A DNA stretch of 64,000 bases from Neocallimastix lanati (nom. inval.) (lineage: Eukaryota; Neocallimastigomycota; Neocallimastigomycetes; Neocallimastigales; Neocallimastigaceae), in NCBI GenBank assembly GCA_016946835.1, contig JACVTC010000063.1:921001-985000 (forward strand), in the 5' to 3' direction. Every line of letters starts with the position of its first letter. Position 1 is the stretch's first letter. A program made the translations under genes and the position numbers. Below the pieces are notes generated by a model. That model did not search any database, was not told where the DNA came from, and was given only the letters and a program-made list of their open reading frames with translations. Below, piece after piece: positions 1 through 17,500 of this stretch.

Positions 1-112
1 ATAAAGAATATTTTTTCGTAATAGTAATATCTATTTTTTTTTTTTATAAATAAATCTTTTAATTATCATTTACGTTGAAATCATTAATGTTAACGATGAT
101 TGAAATAAATAG

Positions 113-837
113 CTTATTACAGAGGTGCCATGGGTATTTTACTTGTTTATGATGTTACAGATGAACGTTCATTTAACAGTAAAAATAATTATTATATAAC
201 TTATACAATTAAAAAATAAAAGAAAAAAATAAAAAATATATTAGTAATTTATATTTTTAAATAACAAAATTTAGACATTAGAAATTGGATACATAACATT
301 GAACAACACGCCAGTGAAGGTGTCAATAAAATTTTAATTGGTAACAAGTGTGATATCCTTGAACAAAAGGTTCATAATATAGAATATAGAAGCATAATTA
401 ATAGTGAATAAAAATAATATATTAATTAGATAATTTTTTTTATTTACATAATATATATTATATATTTAATTAGAAAATTGAAAAGGAACAAGGTCAAGCT
501 CTTGCTGATGAATATGGTATAAAATTCCTTGAAACTAGTGCTAAGTCTAACATTGGTGTCGAGGAAGCTTTCTTTACCCTTGCTCGGTAAATATTTTATA
601 ATTAATAATTAATAATAATAAAATGTAATAGTAAAAACAATTAAATGAAAATAATTATTAATACTATATTTTTTGTATGTAAATTTATTTTATATATTTA
701 TATAATTTTTATATTTGAAAAGTGATATTAAAAAGAGATTAATTGATAATGCTGAAGAAAAGAAGCAAGATAACAAAGGACAAACTATTAACCCAGGTGA
801 AACTCAAAGTTCATCTGGTGGTTGCTGTGGAAATTAG
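113..837 (+). CDS. SEC4: Rab8/Sec4-type small GTPase, last four exons (5' part outside window)
   Basis: Rab GTPase of the exocytic class, expected to bring secretory vesicles to the plasma membrane; this role is known for the Rab8/Sec4 family. Four exons, 113-178, 275-369, 474-586 and 723-837, join in frame over GT-AG introns of 96, 104 and 136 bases and give 128 residues plus a split first codon. The start reads [18 protein letters not shown], a Rab8/Sec4 signature. Next come [20 protein letters not shown] with the G4 motif NKCD, and [14 protein letters not shown] with the G5 motif. The C-terminus ends GGCCGN, a double-cysteine geranylgeranylation site two residues from the end. P-loop, switch I and WDTAGQE must lie upstream of the window; base 113 follows an intron end. 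The stop is TAG. The assignment to Rab8/Sec4 rather than a sister Rab rests on the half that is visible. Confidence 0.93.
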
Positions 838-1019
838 ATGAAGTTTAATTTAAATTGTAAAAATTGACAAAACAAAAAAAAAAAAAAAAATCAAGGAAAA
901 AAAAAAGCTTATCTTTTAAAATTTCATTCTAACCTCTTAATAGATTTATGAATTAATTAATTTTAATAATTTTTATAAACACTCAAATTTATTAAAAAAT
1001 AAAAAAAATAATAATAATA

Positions 1020-1050
<31 letters not shown>

Positions 1051-1560
1051 AAATTAAAACTTGTAAAATTTTGCTACTAATGAATATATAAATTATATAA
1101 CAAAAAGAATTTTTTTAAAAAAAAATTAACTTTTTATTAAAAAAAAAAAAAAAAAAAAAATAGAAAAAAGAAAATAAGGATAAAAAATAATATTTTTATT
1201 TTTATACATGATTATATTCTTTTTATAAATTTATATACCTCTTATACCTTTTTTAGAGTTGTTAAAATTTATATTATTAATATATCTTTATTTTTTATTT
1301 TATAGATAATTAATGTTATTATTTAGAATTTAAGATAATTATGTTTATCATTTTATATTTATATTTATATTATTAAATAATCCTTTAACTGAATATATAT
1401 ATTTAAATTAAATATATATATAATATCTTTTTTCACTTTTTGTAATAATTTATATATTTATTAATAAAATAAAGTAAAATATAATTAAAATATAAGTAAA
1501 AATAAATTAAAATTAAAATAAAAATATTATTATTTTATAAGGAATATTATTATTGTAATA
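838..1560. other. Rab 3' region and AT-rich spacer
   Basis: Poly(A) runs, an ATA/TAA trinucleotide run near 1006-1045 and T-rich stretches. No coding signal was seen on either strand. The first 100-200 bases are presumably the Rab 3' untranslated region. Confidence 0.6.
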
Positions 1561-1599
1561 ATAATGTAATAAATTTGGTGTCAATATTGGAATAAAGAG

Positions 1600-1960
1600 A
1601 TTTAAAAAAACTTCTATTAAAGATCTAATGTTCCATATATAGTTAGCCTCGCAGTTTACCTTACCAGTACTATAACAGTCGTTAGTAGCTCTCTAGAGTC
1701 ACGTTACTCTTTGATTGGTATAGTAAGAAACCCTTCACAACCAAAGATAATCAACGTTGACGATATAGCAAAATAGAACCTTTATTACTTAACTTCTTAC
1801 ACAAATAATAATAATTGTTTTTTTACACAACGAATCTTTGGAAATTGAATCTCCTAATACTATTTCTCTTAGTTCGAGGGAAAGTTTAGTGGTCTCCTCA
1901 TTATCTATTTTACAGATACTACTTCTTTGTTTTATTTTGTTAAACATTTATGGTAAAAAT
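1600..1960 (+). pseudogene. Decayed LINE C-terminus (5'-truncated copy)
   Basis: A stretch of higher complexity than its surroundings. One frame reads NVPYIVSLAVYLTSTITVV and, further on, INVDDIAK before a TAG. It aligns with the C-terminal end of the LINE copies at 56.3 kb and 58.8 kb, whose matching segments read VPYFVGIAEFLTNVIS and KSVDVEMIRQ. The following bases, about 1860-1960, resemble the element tail at 59400-59480, sharing GAGAGTTTAGTGG-like words. The upstream part of the element is absent, as is usual for LINE copies. It is too diverged to have a function. The similarity was judged by eye. Confidence 0.55.
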
Positions 1961-2630
1961 GATCTCTTTTCATAATAAAATACCATAATAACTTTTAAAT
2001 TCTCTCTTTATTTCCATTGTACATCATTTTTTATTAAATCTTATTTATAATATTTTTTTTATTTGATACATTTTTTATATATTCTTTTTTATCTTGATAT
2101 TTATAATGTATTATTACACAAAAATGTATACAATATATTAATGATTTTTAATAATTAATAAATAAAGCAATGATGTAAAAATAAGAAACGTATAAGAAAA
2201 TAAAATTATAACATTATGATATAAAATAACTTGAATAAATTAATAATATTAAAAATCACTAAAATAAAATCTTTATATATAATTACAAAATTATTTTTGT
2301 TTGATAAATTTATTTTTATTTTTTATTTTTTATTTATTTTTTATTTATTTTTTATTTATTTTTTATTTTTATTTTTATTTTTTATTATTATTATTATTTT
2401 TTTTTAATGTTATGTTATGTTATAATTTCATACTAATGATAATTCATTTTAACATTTTTATAATTATAACAATTAATGATAACAGTTATACTTTATAAAT
2501 GATGATTAAAAATTATTAAAAATAATAATTATTATTCAATATATATATATATATATATATATTTTAAATTAATTATTTTGTTTATAAAAATAATAATTTC
2601 TTTATTAATTTAAATTTTTGTAATTTATAT
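1961..2630. other. AT-rich spacer
   Basis: TTTTTATT-rich runs at 2310-2400 and an (AT)n run at 2539-2562. Nothing coding was recognised. It forms the 3' flank of the receptor gene that ends at 2631. Confidence 0.6.
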
Positions 2631-8535
<5,905 letters not shown>

Positions 8536-9094
8536 TTTTCATTACTCCAAGATAATAAAAGAATATATTTACAATGATAAAAAAAAAAAAATTATTTTCA
8601 TTATATCATTATATCTTTGTATAACAATAATATTAATACTTTTTTTTTTTTTATTAAATTTTTTTATTATTTTGATTTATTAAATATATCAACTTTCCAT
8701 TAGTATATAATAATAATAAGTATAAATATATATCTGAAATTTTTATTATTGATTTGAAGGTATAATTAATTTTTCATTCTAATTAGTAGTAATTTTTTTT
8801 TTTTTTTTTTTAATTTTTTTAATTATCAAATTTCCGGATATATTTTAAAATTAATAAAATCTAAATAAATAAACTTTAAATATTTTATTTTAAAAATTTG
8901 ATATTCTTTTATATTTTTAATGATTAATAAACTTTTTATAGAAGCTCATAAACTTTTCTTATTTAATTAAAAATTAATTATATAAAAATTCAAAAAAAAA
9001 TTGAAATAAAAATTTTATAAATCTTTTTAGTTTAAACTTTATTTTATTCTTTACTAGTCTTTATATATATATATTATAAAAAATGATTTTATAT
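8536..9094. other. Receptor 5' flank, AT-rich
   Basis: Contains poly-A/T runs and no recognisable coding sequence. The promoter of the minus-strand receptor gene should lie here, but no box stands out from the background. Confidence 0.5.
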
Positions 9095-10310
9095 AGTTAA
9101 TATATATATGTATTTTAACTATGGAAAATATAATAATAAAATAAAATTTATAAGAATATATAATAAAATAACTATATAATTATTAATATAATAAAGAATT
9201 TTAATATTAATACAATTTCTTATTTTAAACAAATTATTTAATTAAATATAGTATAATTGATTAAATCATTAATAAATATATTATAAATTGTATAATGTAT
9301 ATTCGAATATAGATTTAATAATACAATATTTAAGATCTTAAGATTAATTTAAAGTCTTTGAAAATCTTTTGGATATTATGTAATTAACTAATTACTAATA
9401 ATTATTATAATAAATTTAACTAAAACTTTTAAATCATTTAAAATATTTCAAATTATTATTAATTATTAATTCTGTATAATTTAATTATTAATATTTATTT
9501 ATAAAAATTATTAATATAAAATTCAAGTTAAAAATTTTTTCTTTATAAAATACTAATTTAGTATTTACGAACCCCATTTAAATAATTATTTTTTATACAT
9601 CTATAAATTTTTTTAAAGTCAAATATTTCATATTCTAGTAGTCTAAATGGATTGAAATTAATATATATTGTAGACAAAGAGCAAAGCTTTTTAATAAATG
9701 TAAATTTATATAATTTTTATTTGTAAATTCAGCAGAAAATCTCTGTTACTATTTTTTTTTTTTTGTTTTATTTTTATCAATTCCTTAAGGGATAAAATAA
9801 ATTAAATTATGTTTTTTGCAATGTGGCTAATAATATTTTTAAATAAAGCTACACATTTTTTAGATATTCTATACAATCATAAATAAATATATAAATAATT
9901 ATTATTTTAAAAGAAATAATAATATATTTTTTCAATTAAATATTATTAAATAATTATTTCAAAAGAAATAATAATATATTCTATTAAAAAAGAATTTTAA
10001 AAAATTATTTTTTTTAATTGAATATTAATAAATTATGTATATATAAAAAAAAGAATATTTATTATTTATTTAATTATTATTTATTTGATTATTAAATAAA
10101 GCCACATTCAAAAATACGCCATATTGCGAAACGCACTAGATTCCTATATTTTAAATATTCCTAATATTTATTTTTATAATAATAAAAAATAAGATTTTAA
10201 ATGAAATTGTCAATAACAAAAATTTAATTTCATTTCATGTATTAGTGATTTTCATTTTTCAAATCTAGTTATATTCGCCACAAAAATATTGAATTATAAT
10301 ATTTAATGTT
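9095..10310 (-). repeat. LTR-like repeat, copy 1 (3' side of the scrambled Ty3/gypsy element)
   Basis: Aligns over most of its length with 62395-63290 in the same orientation. Shared words include ATTCGAATATAGATTTAATA, TTTAAATATTCCTAATATT and GAAATTGTCAATAAC. It lies beyond the integrase end of a minus-strand Ty3/gypsy element, whereas the other copy lies before the pol of a second minus-strand element. That is the pattern expected of a 3' and a 5' LTR of one family. TG/CA ends were not identified, so LTR is an inference; a shared untranslated region is the alternative. Confidence 0.55.
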
Positions 10311-10373
10311 AATTATTTCTATTTATATTTCAAATTTTATGGTAGACTCGGGGTTGAAAGTTTAAAGATATTT

Positions 10374-10414
10374 AAAATCAAGCAGAGGGATCATGATTAC
10401 CCTGCCTTGATTTT
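10374..10414. other. GC-containing hairpin
   Basis: An inverted repeat with arms AAAATCAAGCAGAGGG and CCCTGCCTTGATTTT around a loop of about ten bases. It is far more GC-rich than its surroundings and lies between the LTR-like repeat and the tandem array at 10440. It could be a terminator-like or packaging-type RNA fold of the element; no function is shown. Confidence 0.6.
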
Positions 10415-10439
10415 AAAAAAAAAGCAAATAAATTTTTAT

Positions 10440-10640
10440 AATAATATTTAATTAATAATTTTAATAATTTTATAATAATATTTAATAGTTTGTAATAAAT
10501 AAATTTTATAATAATATTTAATAGTTTGTAATAAATAAATTTTATAATAATATTTAATAGTTTGTAATAAATAAATTTTATAATAATATTTAATAGTTTG
10601 TAATAAATAAATTTTATAATAATATTTAATTAATAAAAAT
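10440..10640. repeat. About 47-bp tandem repeat
   Basis: Four to five near-identical copies of a unit built from ATAATATTTAATAGTTTGTA and ATAAATTTT. It lies in the 3' noncoding part of the Ty3/gypsy remnant. Confidence 0.85.
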
Positions 10641-10925
10641 AATAATATCTTTAAAAAGTATATAATTTTTAATATCTACAATAGAATTTTAATATACATT
10701 TATGTTTAATAATATAAACAATAAATTAATTAATTAAGATGGATTTAAAATTATTTATAAAGTTAAATTTAATTTATATCGAAATAAATTATTTTTATAA
10801 TTAGGTTTGGGTTATCAAGAATATAGGAAAGTACAAATAAGTAAAAGAATTATTAATAATATTTTATATCAAAATAAAGGTTATTAATTCATTCTTTACC
10901 CTGATGCCCCCCTCTAAAACTCAAG

Positions 10926-11945
10926 CTACATTGAATCTGAGTTATACTTGACTATATTCTTCAAATGAAAATTCCTATTCATTTGAATTCCAGAATTTGG
11001 ATCAGCCAAGGTAACCGTATTAAATTGTTTTTTTTTTTTTTTTATAACTTTAAGAGGACCAACAAAATAAGATTCTAGTTTAGTTCTCGAAAAATTTCTA
11101 ACTAAAACCAAATCACCTTCCTTAATTCTCTTTCCTTCATTCAAACTATTCTTTTCTTCTTTCCTACCAGCCCAATATTTATTTGCATTTTTAACATTTT
11201 TTGGCTGCTTCTAAATTCCATCGGTAATGATTTATAAATTTTTCCAACAACACTTCATCCGATGACTTATTATTATCTTTTGTAGGTCTAGCGGCAATAT
11301 CGAAAAGCTGCTGATCTTCCCTACCATAAAGCCCAGAGTGCAGATGGTAAAATTTCATCCCATTCTTTGTGTTGTTGTCCAAGTAATCGTAATAATTTTC
11401 CAATTTCTCTTATTACGATTCTCAACTAAAACCATTGCTTTCAGGATGATATGGTGTGATTAAATTTAACATAAACATTCATATAGATCAAGGAAGATTT
11501 TAGTCCTATCTGATGTAAATTGTGCCCCATTATCAGTAGTGATAATTTGAGGTACACCGTGTCGAGCAAATACATTAATTAAAAATTTTATCACATCTTG
11601 AGAAGTAATATTTTCGGTGGGCTCTGCCTCAACCCATTTAGTAAAATAATCAACCACAACAATTATATATTGATTATTATTTTCTGGTTTTTACTTAGAG
11701 GTCCTATAATATTCAATCCTTAGTGAGTAAATGGTCCTTCCCCTTCAGTTGGTTTATCTTCCGTTGGTTCAGGGTATGGTTGAGGTTTATTTAATTGACA
11801 TTTTTCACATTTACCTATCATTCGCTTAATATCATTAACCATATTGTTCCAATAGTAGCTCTTTTTCAAACGTTGGTATGTCTTGTAATAGCCTTTCGTG
11901 TCCTATACTGTGTGCATGAAAAATTAATTGAAGTTTTTTCTTTTG
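10926..11945 (-). pseudogene. Ty3/gypsy integrase remnant
   Basis: Minus-strand integrase in several frames. The catalytic core reads VVDYFTKWVEAEP (first Asp), IITTDNGAQFTSD (second Asp) and TPYHPESNGLVENRNK (Glu, in a shifted frame). The C-terminus, with EGDLVLVRNF, KLESYFVGPLKVI and NTVTLADPNSG, matches the GPY/F module of Ty3/gypsy integrases and ends at 10926. Stops and frame changes separate these blocks, so no full protein can be made. Upstream, at about 11940, it joins abruptly to RT sequence; RNase H is missing in between. Confidence 0.85.
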
Positions 11946-11949
11946 TATT

Positions 11950-12105
11950 AGTTTTTCTTTGAAACGTAGCTGGAGCACCTGTTACACCGAAGGGCATTAC
12001 CTTAAATAGGCAATTTCCGAACTTAGTTGTAAAAGGTAGTGATTTCAACACTATCCTCATCCATTAATATTTGATGATAGCCGGAATAAAGATCTAATAT
12101 TGAGA

Positions 12106-12158
<53 letters not shown>

Positions 12159-13620
12159 TGCTCCATCTAAGCTATCATATCAAAAATTTCCTCAATGTTT
12201 GGTAAAGAGTAAGAATCCTTCTCAGTTGCTTCATTAACTTTCCTATAGTCAATACACAGGCGCCATTTACCATTTTCTTTTTAGGCACAAGTACTACTGG
12301 TGATGACCATTCTGAACATGAAGGTTCAATTAATCGTTTATATATGTTTTTTGGTTTAATTCTTCTTTTAAGATATCTGTTTTTAATTTACGAAGACGAT
12401 AAAATTTTTTGTTGAATAGGTTTAACTCCTTCCTTAAGAATAATTTTGTGTGGTGATAAATCTGAAGATGTTAATTCTTCAGAAGAAGTTGCAATTATAT
12501 AATCAATATGTTCTTCAAGTAATTTAGTAATAGCTTCTCTATAATTTAAATTAATTGTACTTTGAAAAACTGTGTCATATCTATATATTTTATGGGTGGT
12601 AATCCTTCAATTGTTTTCAATTGTTGCTTAGCTTCTTGATGATTCAATGCCTTGATTACACACAATATTTTTTTTCTTCGTCATCATATTCATTATTTAT
12701 TGGTGTAATTTCATCAATTAAACCTTGATCATCATTAAATCGACAAGGACTATATCTAATTGGATGTATAAATAACTGGTTATCAATTTGAGTTTTGAGA
12801 TTGATTAATTATATCATAGAATGGATCCTCCTTGTCTATAATTCTACACGTAACAAGTAGTTCTAGTTCATTAATTTTTACGGGAACTTTGATTAACACA
12901 TCTTCTGAGTAATCATCATTCATCGTTGCTAAAACGTATTCGTCCTGCACTAACTCCTATAGGCTCATTCTGATAAGGTAGTTTTTCTAAAAATTGTTTT
13001 ATGATATATAAGCAATATTTTTACTACATGAATCTATTAAAGCCTTACCACGAACTCCATCTACCATTACATCAACCATAGCAATATCATCTTCTTGTGG
13101 TTCATGATGTTTACTTTTATATGTAATGATCTATATTGTTCGTTATTATTGTAGTAGCACACATATTATCCACTGCACCTTGAAATTTTAGTATTATTCT
13201 TTTCTAATTTAAGTCCTTGAGATACTTGAGACCGTATCTTTGGAGCAACGCCCAAATGATTGTCCAAATGTAAAAATATTGCAATTACTGGAGTTTAAAT
13301 CTTTTAGCACGTCATAACTATCACAATCAGTTTGCATTTTTATTCTTCTTTGGAATTCCAGTTGGCTTAATTTCATTTGACTTTTTCTGATGATTTTTCT
13401 TGAATCAATTTATTTAAACGTTTGTTTAGAATTATTCCTTTCTTGAGAAGTTTCTTCCTTAATAATATTTACATTACTATTTTTTTTTATTATTTTCCAC
13501 AGAAGTAGTAGTACTAGCTCTTTCCTTATCTCTTAGCTCTTTCTCAATTCTCTTTTCTTTCTCTATTCTGGGTTGAGCCATAATCGAAGGATGTAGTTGA
13601 GTTGTTGGCTTTTTGACTGG
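11950..13620 (-). pseudogene. Ty3/gypsy Gag end, protease and RT start, remnant
   Basis: Read from high to low coordinates: a charged Gag-like tail (MAQPRIEKEKRIEKELRD); a protease segment, VDVMVDGVRGKALIDSCSKN, where the usual D-S/T-G triad reads D-S-C; the linker ITPINNEYDDEEKKY; RT entry SSEELTSSDLSPHKI; the fingers block KVNEATEKDSYSLPNIEEIF; and FGNCLFKVMPFGVTGAPATF. The last is the Ty3-type RT block B/C just before the YxDD motif, which is absent because the sequence jumps to integrase near 11945. Frameshifts are frequent, and a T tract at 12110-12157 interrupts the RT. Confidence 0.85.
12110..12157. repeat. T tract of about 47 bases inside RT sequence
   Basis: Reads as poly(A) on the coding strand, between DLDGA-like and LDLYSGYH-like RT codons. 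The length and purity suggest homopolymer expansion after the element died. Confidence 0.9.
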
Positions 13621-13629
13621 TCGTGTCTA

Positions 13630-14763
13630 ATTTTTATGAGTTTCGAATATAAGTTTTAACTTTTTCGTCAGTTTCTGTGACTAATTTCCTATAATTGTTT
13701 CCATCAATGAAGTATTCTACTCCATCTATTTTTTTGTAAATTTTTCGTTAATGAATTCTTTAATAACTTTGGATAGCATATCGTTTTCTTTATTATTACT
13801 AATTTTGGTTGCTAATACTTTCTTTTCTTCAAGATTCTTCATTCTCGATAAGGCATCAGCAACAACATTCTTTTTCTCTTGTTCGTAACGAATGTCAACT
13901 TTTAACATACTAGCCGTGAGGCACCATCTAGTTTGTCGAGCATTGTTGGGTTCCTTATTTTTAAATAGTCCAAGTAAGGGTTTGTGATCAGTGTCGACGA
14001 TAGTTATAAACGGACTTCCCATGATATATGGTTTAAGCTTGGTGATGCAATAATATAATGCGGTTCCTTCTAAGTCTGTTATGCCATAATTCTTTTCAGC
14101 TTTAGTAAGACTTCGACTTACAAAGTGCACTGGATGTTCTACATCATTGGAGTAGTAGTACTCCACCAATTCCTTTCGTACGAAGCATCTGTTCGAATGA
14201 TAAATTCTTTCTCAAAATCTGGATACTTAATTAAGAATTGACGCATTAATCAAATTTTTCCTTAAGTAGATTAAATCTTTTCTGATGTTGTTCGTTCCAT
14301 TCATAGGTAACTCCCATTCTAAGCAACTTACAGATAGGAGCAGTTATTTGAGCATAATTCGGAATGAAATCGCGATAATATCCCACTGAACCTAAGAATG
14401 AGCGAAGTTCATGAACGTCAGAAGGAGCTTTCTAATTCTTAATAGCTTCTACCTTACCCTCAATTCCTCAATTGGTTTTAGTCCTTCAGTGGTCACTCTA
14501 TGACCAAGAACATCTACTTCGGTTTGCATAAAGTGGCATTTTTCAATGTTAATTTTTAGGTCATTTTCCTTGAAGATTTCTAATACTTGTTTAATGTGTT
14601 CAATGTTTTGAATTCTCAACTAATTCTTTTATTTCAGAAGAAGTAACATATAAATCTTTTTTTTTTTTTGATTATTTGTTACAATTTTTAATCTTTTAGA
14701 CGTATGTTCATTATCATTATCTTCTTCAGATTTTTTATCTCTCTTTTTTAAACTGTTATTCAT
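13630..14763 (-). pseudogene. Ty3/gypsy Gag start fused to RT end and RNase H, remnant
   Basis: It starts at an ATG (14763) with a basic, probably Gag, segment reading MNNSLKKRDKKSEEDNDNEH up to SSEIKELVEN near 14625. It then switches to RT sequence: KINIEKCHFMQTEVDVLGH, APSDVHELRSFLGSVGYYRD and RMGVTYEWNEQHQ. RNase H follows, best preserved at 13726-14169, with FVSRSLTKAEKNYGITDLEG, TDHKPLLGLFKNKEPN and VVADALSRM. The stretch after it, KKIDGVEYFIDGNNYRKLV, is the usual linker to integrase, but the next sequence is a Gag tail instead. Several stops and frameshifts are present. Confidence 0.85.
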
Positions 14764-14785
14764 ATTACTTTTATTTGGTACTATG

Positions 14786-14902
<117 letters not shown>

Positions 14903-14929
14903 TAATTCACATAGAGTGGAATCAAATAC

Positions 14930-15640
14930 TCTTGTTAGAATTTTTTTAAGGGCTCGGTCAATTTGAAGAACCGGTCACTCAATCAGCTTTGAATTATTTT
15001 CATAAGCTTTCAGATGATGATACAATTAATGGATTATAACGCATAGTAAAACCGAGTTAAATGTCTTTGAACTTTATTTAAAACCAGAAATTTATGAAGA
15101 AAATTCAAGAGAAAGAATTTTAAGTCGGTTTTAAATATACAAATTTAAAATCATGTCGTATTGGATGTTGTCTAAGATGGTTTTAATTTACGATTTTAAC
15201 TTTATTCCTATACCATTTATGATGTTAGAATTCATATCCTATCATCATACTCCAAACTATTAAAAAAGTATTTAAAAGAATCTATTAATTTCTTTAAAAA
15301 AATAGGATTCTTCATTTGATTTTGAGCATATTTACATTGAATTTAAACTACCTTCTTAAGAAATATTAGACTGGTTAGATCATAATGATATAGATTATAT
15401 TATAGAAGAGGATATGTTTTATGTTTTTATTAAAAAAAAAAAAAAAAAAAAAAAAATTATCCTAAAGAAAAAATTAAAACTTAGAAAATGATGATGATGA
15501 TAACCACAAATCAATGGTTTTATAGCATTATTTGTTTTGAACTGGAACAAGTCATCATGAATTGGGATACCTTGAGAGGTTTAAATTAGTAAATAATATT
15601 CATAATGGCGTCCTATTGGTTTACATTATTACAGTTTGGA
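14930..15640 (+). pseudogene. Unrecognised decayed coding sequence
   Basis: Plus-strand frames give protein-like blocks broken by stops and frame changes: QFEEPVTQSALNYFHKLSDD, TELNVFELYLKPEIYEENSR, FEHIYIEFKLPS, EILDWLDHNDIDYIIEEDMF and LGYLERFKLVNNIHNG. The acidic, helical composition and the run of open blocks on one strand argue for an old gene. An A tract of about 27 bases at 15430 interrupts it. No family was recognised; it is not obviously a retroelement. Confidence 0.4.
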
Positions 15641-15642
15641 GC

Positions 15643-15644
<2 letters not shown>

Positions 15645-15688
<44 letters not shown>

Positions 15689-15728
15689 ATTCTTCACTTA
15701 AATTTAAATGCCTAATAATATTGGCTTC

Positions 15729-15764
<36 letters not shown>

Positions 15765-15765
15765 C
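15645..15765. repeat. Two long poly(A) tracts
   Basis: A runs of about 42 and 32 bases separated by a short unique segment. They may be a continuation of the decayed plus-strand gene with expanded lysine codons. Confidence 0.8.
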
Positions 15766-16349
15766 TTTAATACGATAAGTTTTAGCAGTGTTTGAAATAA
15801 GAAACTTCAACTTAGTCTTTTAGCTAAAGTAGTTTTTTTTTTTTTTTTTTGAGACATGTCATTTTTTTTAAATAATACTCCAAACTATTAGAATAAAATC
15901 AAATGAGACTCTTAATCTGGATATATGTTGTTTATTTATTTATTTAATATAATACAATACGAAAAGTATTTATGGTTAATAAGACGATTAAGTGGATAGA
16001 ACATTCATGATATTCTATATATCGAATGAATATCACGTGAATTCATTTGTTACATCTATACATCTATACCTCTATCATGTTATACAAAAATTTTTAAAAT
16101 GATAATAAAGTATTAAATTTAAAATGATAATAAAGTATTAAACGATAGGGTTATAGTATAATTATTAAGTAGTAATTAATCATTATTATTCATTATTATT
16201 ATTATAATTATTGTCAATATATGTAAATATTCAATAAAAATAAATCATGTAATATTTCATGTAATAATAAAATTTATACAATATTTATACAATATTTTGT
16301 ATAGATAGCTAATATAAAATGTATATAAATAAATCAATGTAAAATCGTA

Positions 16350-16395
16350 TGACGTCATAAGATAAACAGCACATTAATATATATTAATGTGCTGT
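16350..16395. promoter_or_regulatory. TGACGTCA element next to a perfect 30-bp palindrome
   Basis: TGACGTCA (16350-16357) is the consensus ATF/CREB-type bZIP site. Eight bases on, 16366-16395 is a perfect palindrome with half ACAGCACATTAATAT and no spacer. Any link to a gene is unknown; the nearest clear gene is 2 kb away. Confidence 0.45.
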
Positions 16396-16911
16396 ATTCT
16401 CTTTTAATATAAATAAATAATGACAATAAATTATCTCATTAACATTTGCATGTTACAACCGATCGAATAATAATTATTATATAATTATTATGCACAATTA
16501 TTTTATTTTATTATATTTATTTTTTTATTAATAAATAAATAAATAAATAAATATATTAATATTAATTAATAAATTTAATACATTCAATGATGACTTCTTT
16601 TATTGTTCTTTTTTTAGTATAATATAACATTTTAATGCATAAAAATAAAATAAAATTAAATAAAAAATATATATATCTATATATATATCTATATATTTTG
16701 TACATATAATATATATATTCATTATATATTTCCATAAATTAAAATTTTTTTTTTCACCCAATTAAATATCATTTGTTATATGTTATATTTATTATGATAT
16801 AATAAAAGTATATTTTAGAACTATTAATAATATATTCTCTTTTTTATTAAAATATATATCATATTTAAAAAAAAAATTCTATTAAATATTATATAGAATA
16901 AATAAAAATTT

Positions 16912-16959
<48 letters not shown>

Positions 16960-17109
16960 TTAAATTGAATAATATTATTTAATTAATTAAACATTTGTTA
17001 ATTTAATTTAAATAGATATTCATAAATATAAAGTAATTTTTAAATTAAATAAGAGTATAATAGTAAAAAAAAAATAAAAAAAAATTATTCAAGTCAACCT
17101 ACTTTTTCC

Positions 17110-17140
<31 letters not shown>

Positions 17141-17500
17141 GATATATAGATATATATTTTTTATCATATTTTTTATATTTAAATTTATTTAAATTTATTT
17201 AATTATTATTATTTTTTTTTTTTTGACTTTTAAGAAAATATAAATGTATATAAAAATTAAATAAATTTATTTTCTCTAATTTTGATATGTTTTATTCTAA
17301 TATAAAATAAATATTTCTAATACTCTTTACTTAAGTCTTAACAAAGGAAACTGAATATAACCAAAAAAACAAAAAAACAAAATAAAAATAAAATAAAATA
17401 AAACATAAAAAACTTTACTTTATTTTTTAAAACAATTTATCTTTATTTATACTTTTTTTATTTTTTTTTATTTACTTTATTTTTTTTTTTTTTTTTTTTG

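Larger units (their letters stand above)
9095..14763 (-). mobile_element. Rearranged Ty3/gypsy retrotransposon
   Basis: The minus strand carries Ty3/gypsy parts in an impossible order. First comes a Gag start joined to the RT end plus RNase H (14763-13630), then Gag end, protease and RT start (13620-11950), then integrase (11945-10926), then an LTR-like flank. Many stops, frameshifts and a 45-48-base T tract show that it is dead. At least two overlapping deletions, or recombination between two copies, are needed to explain the order. Confidence 0.75.

Noticed and set aside
2301-2498. Phe/Tyr/Leu-rich open frame
   Set aside because: Comes from TTTTTATT repeats; no start context, splice sites or domain.
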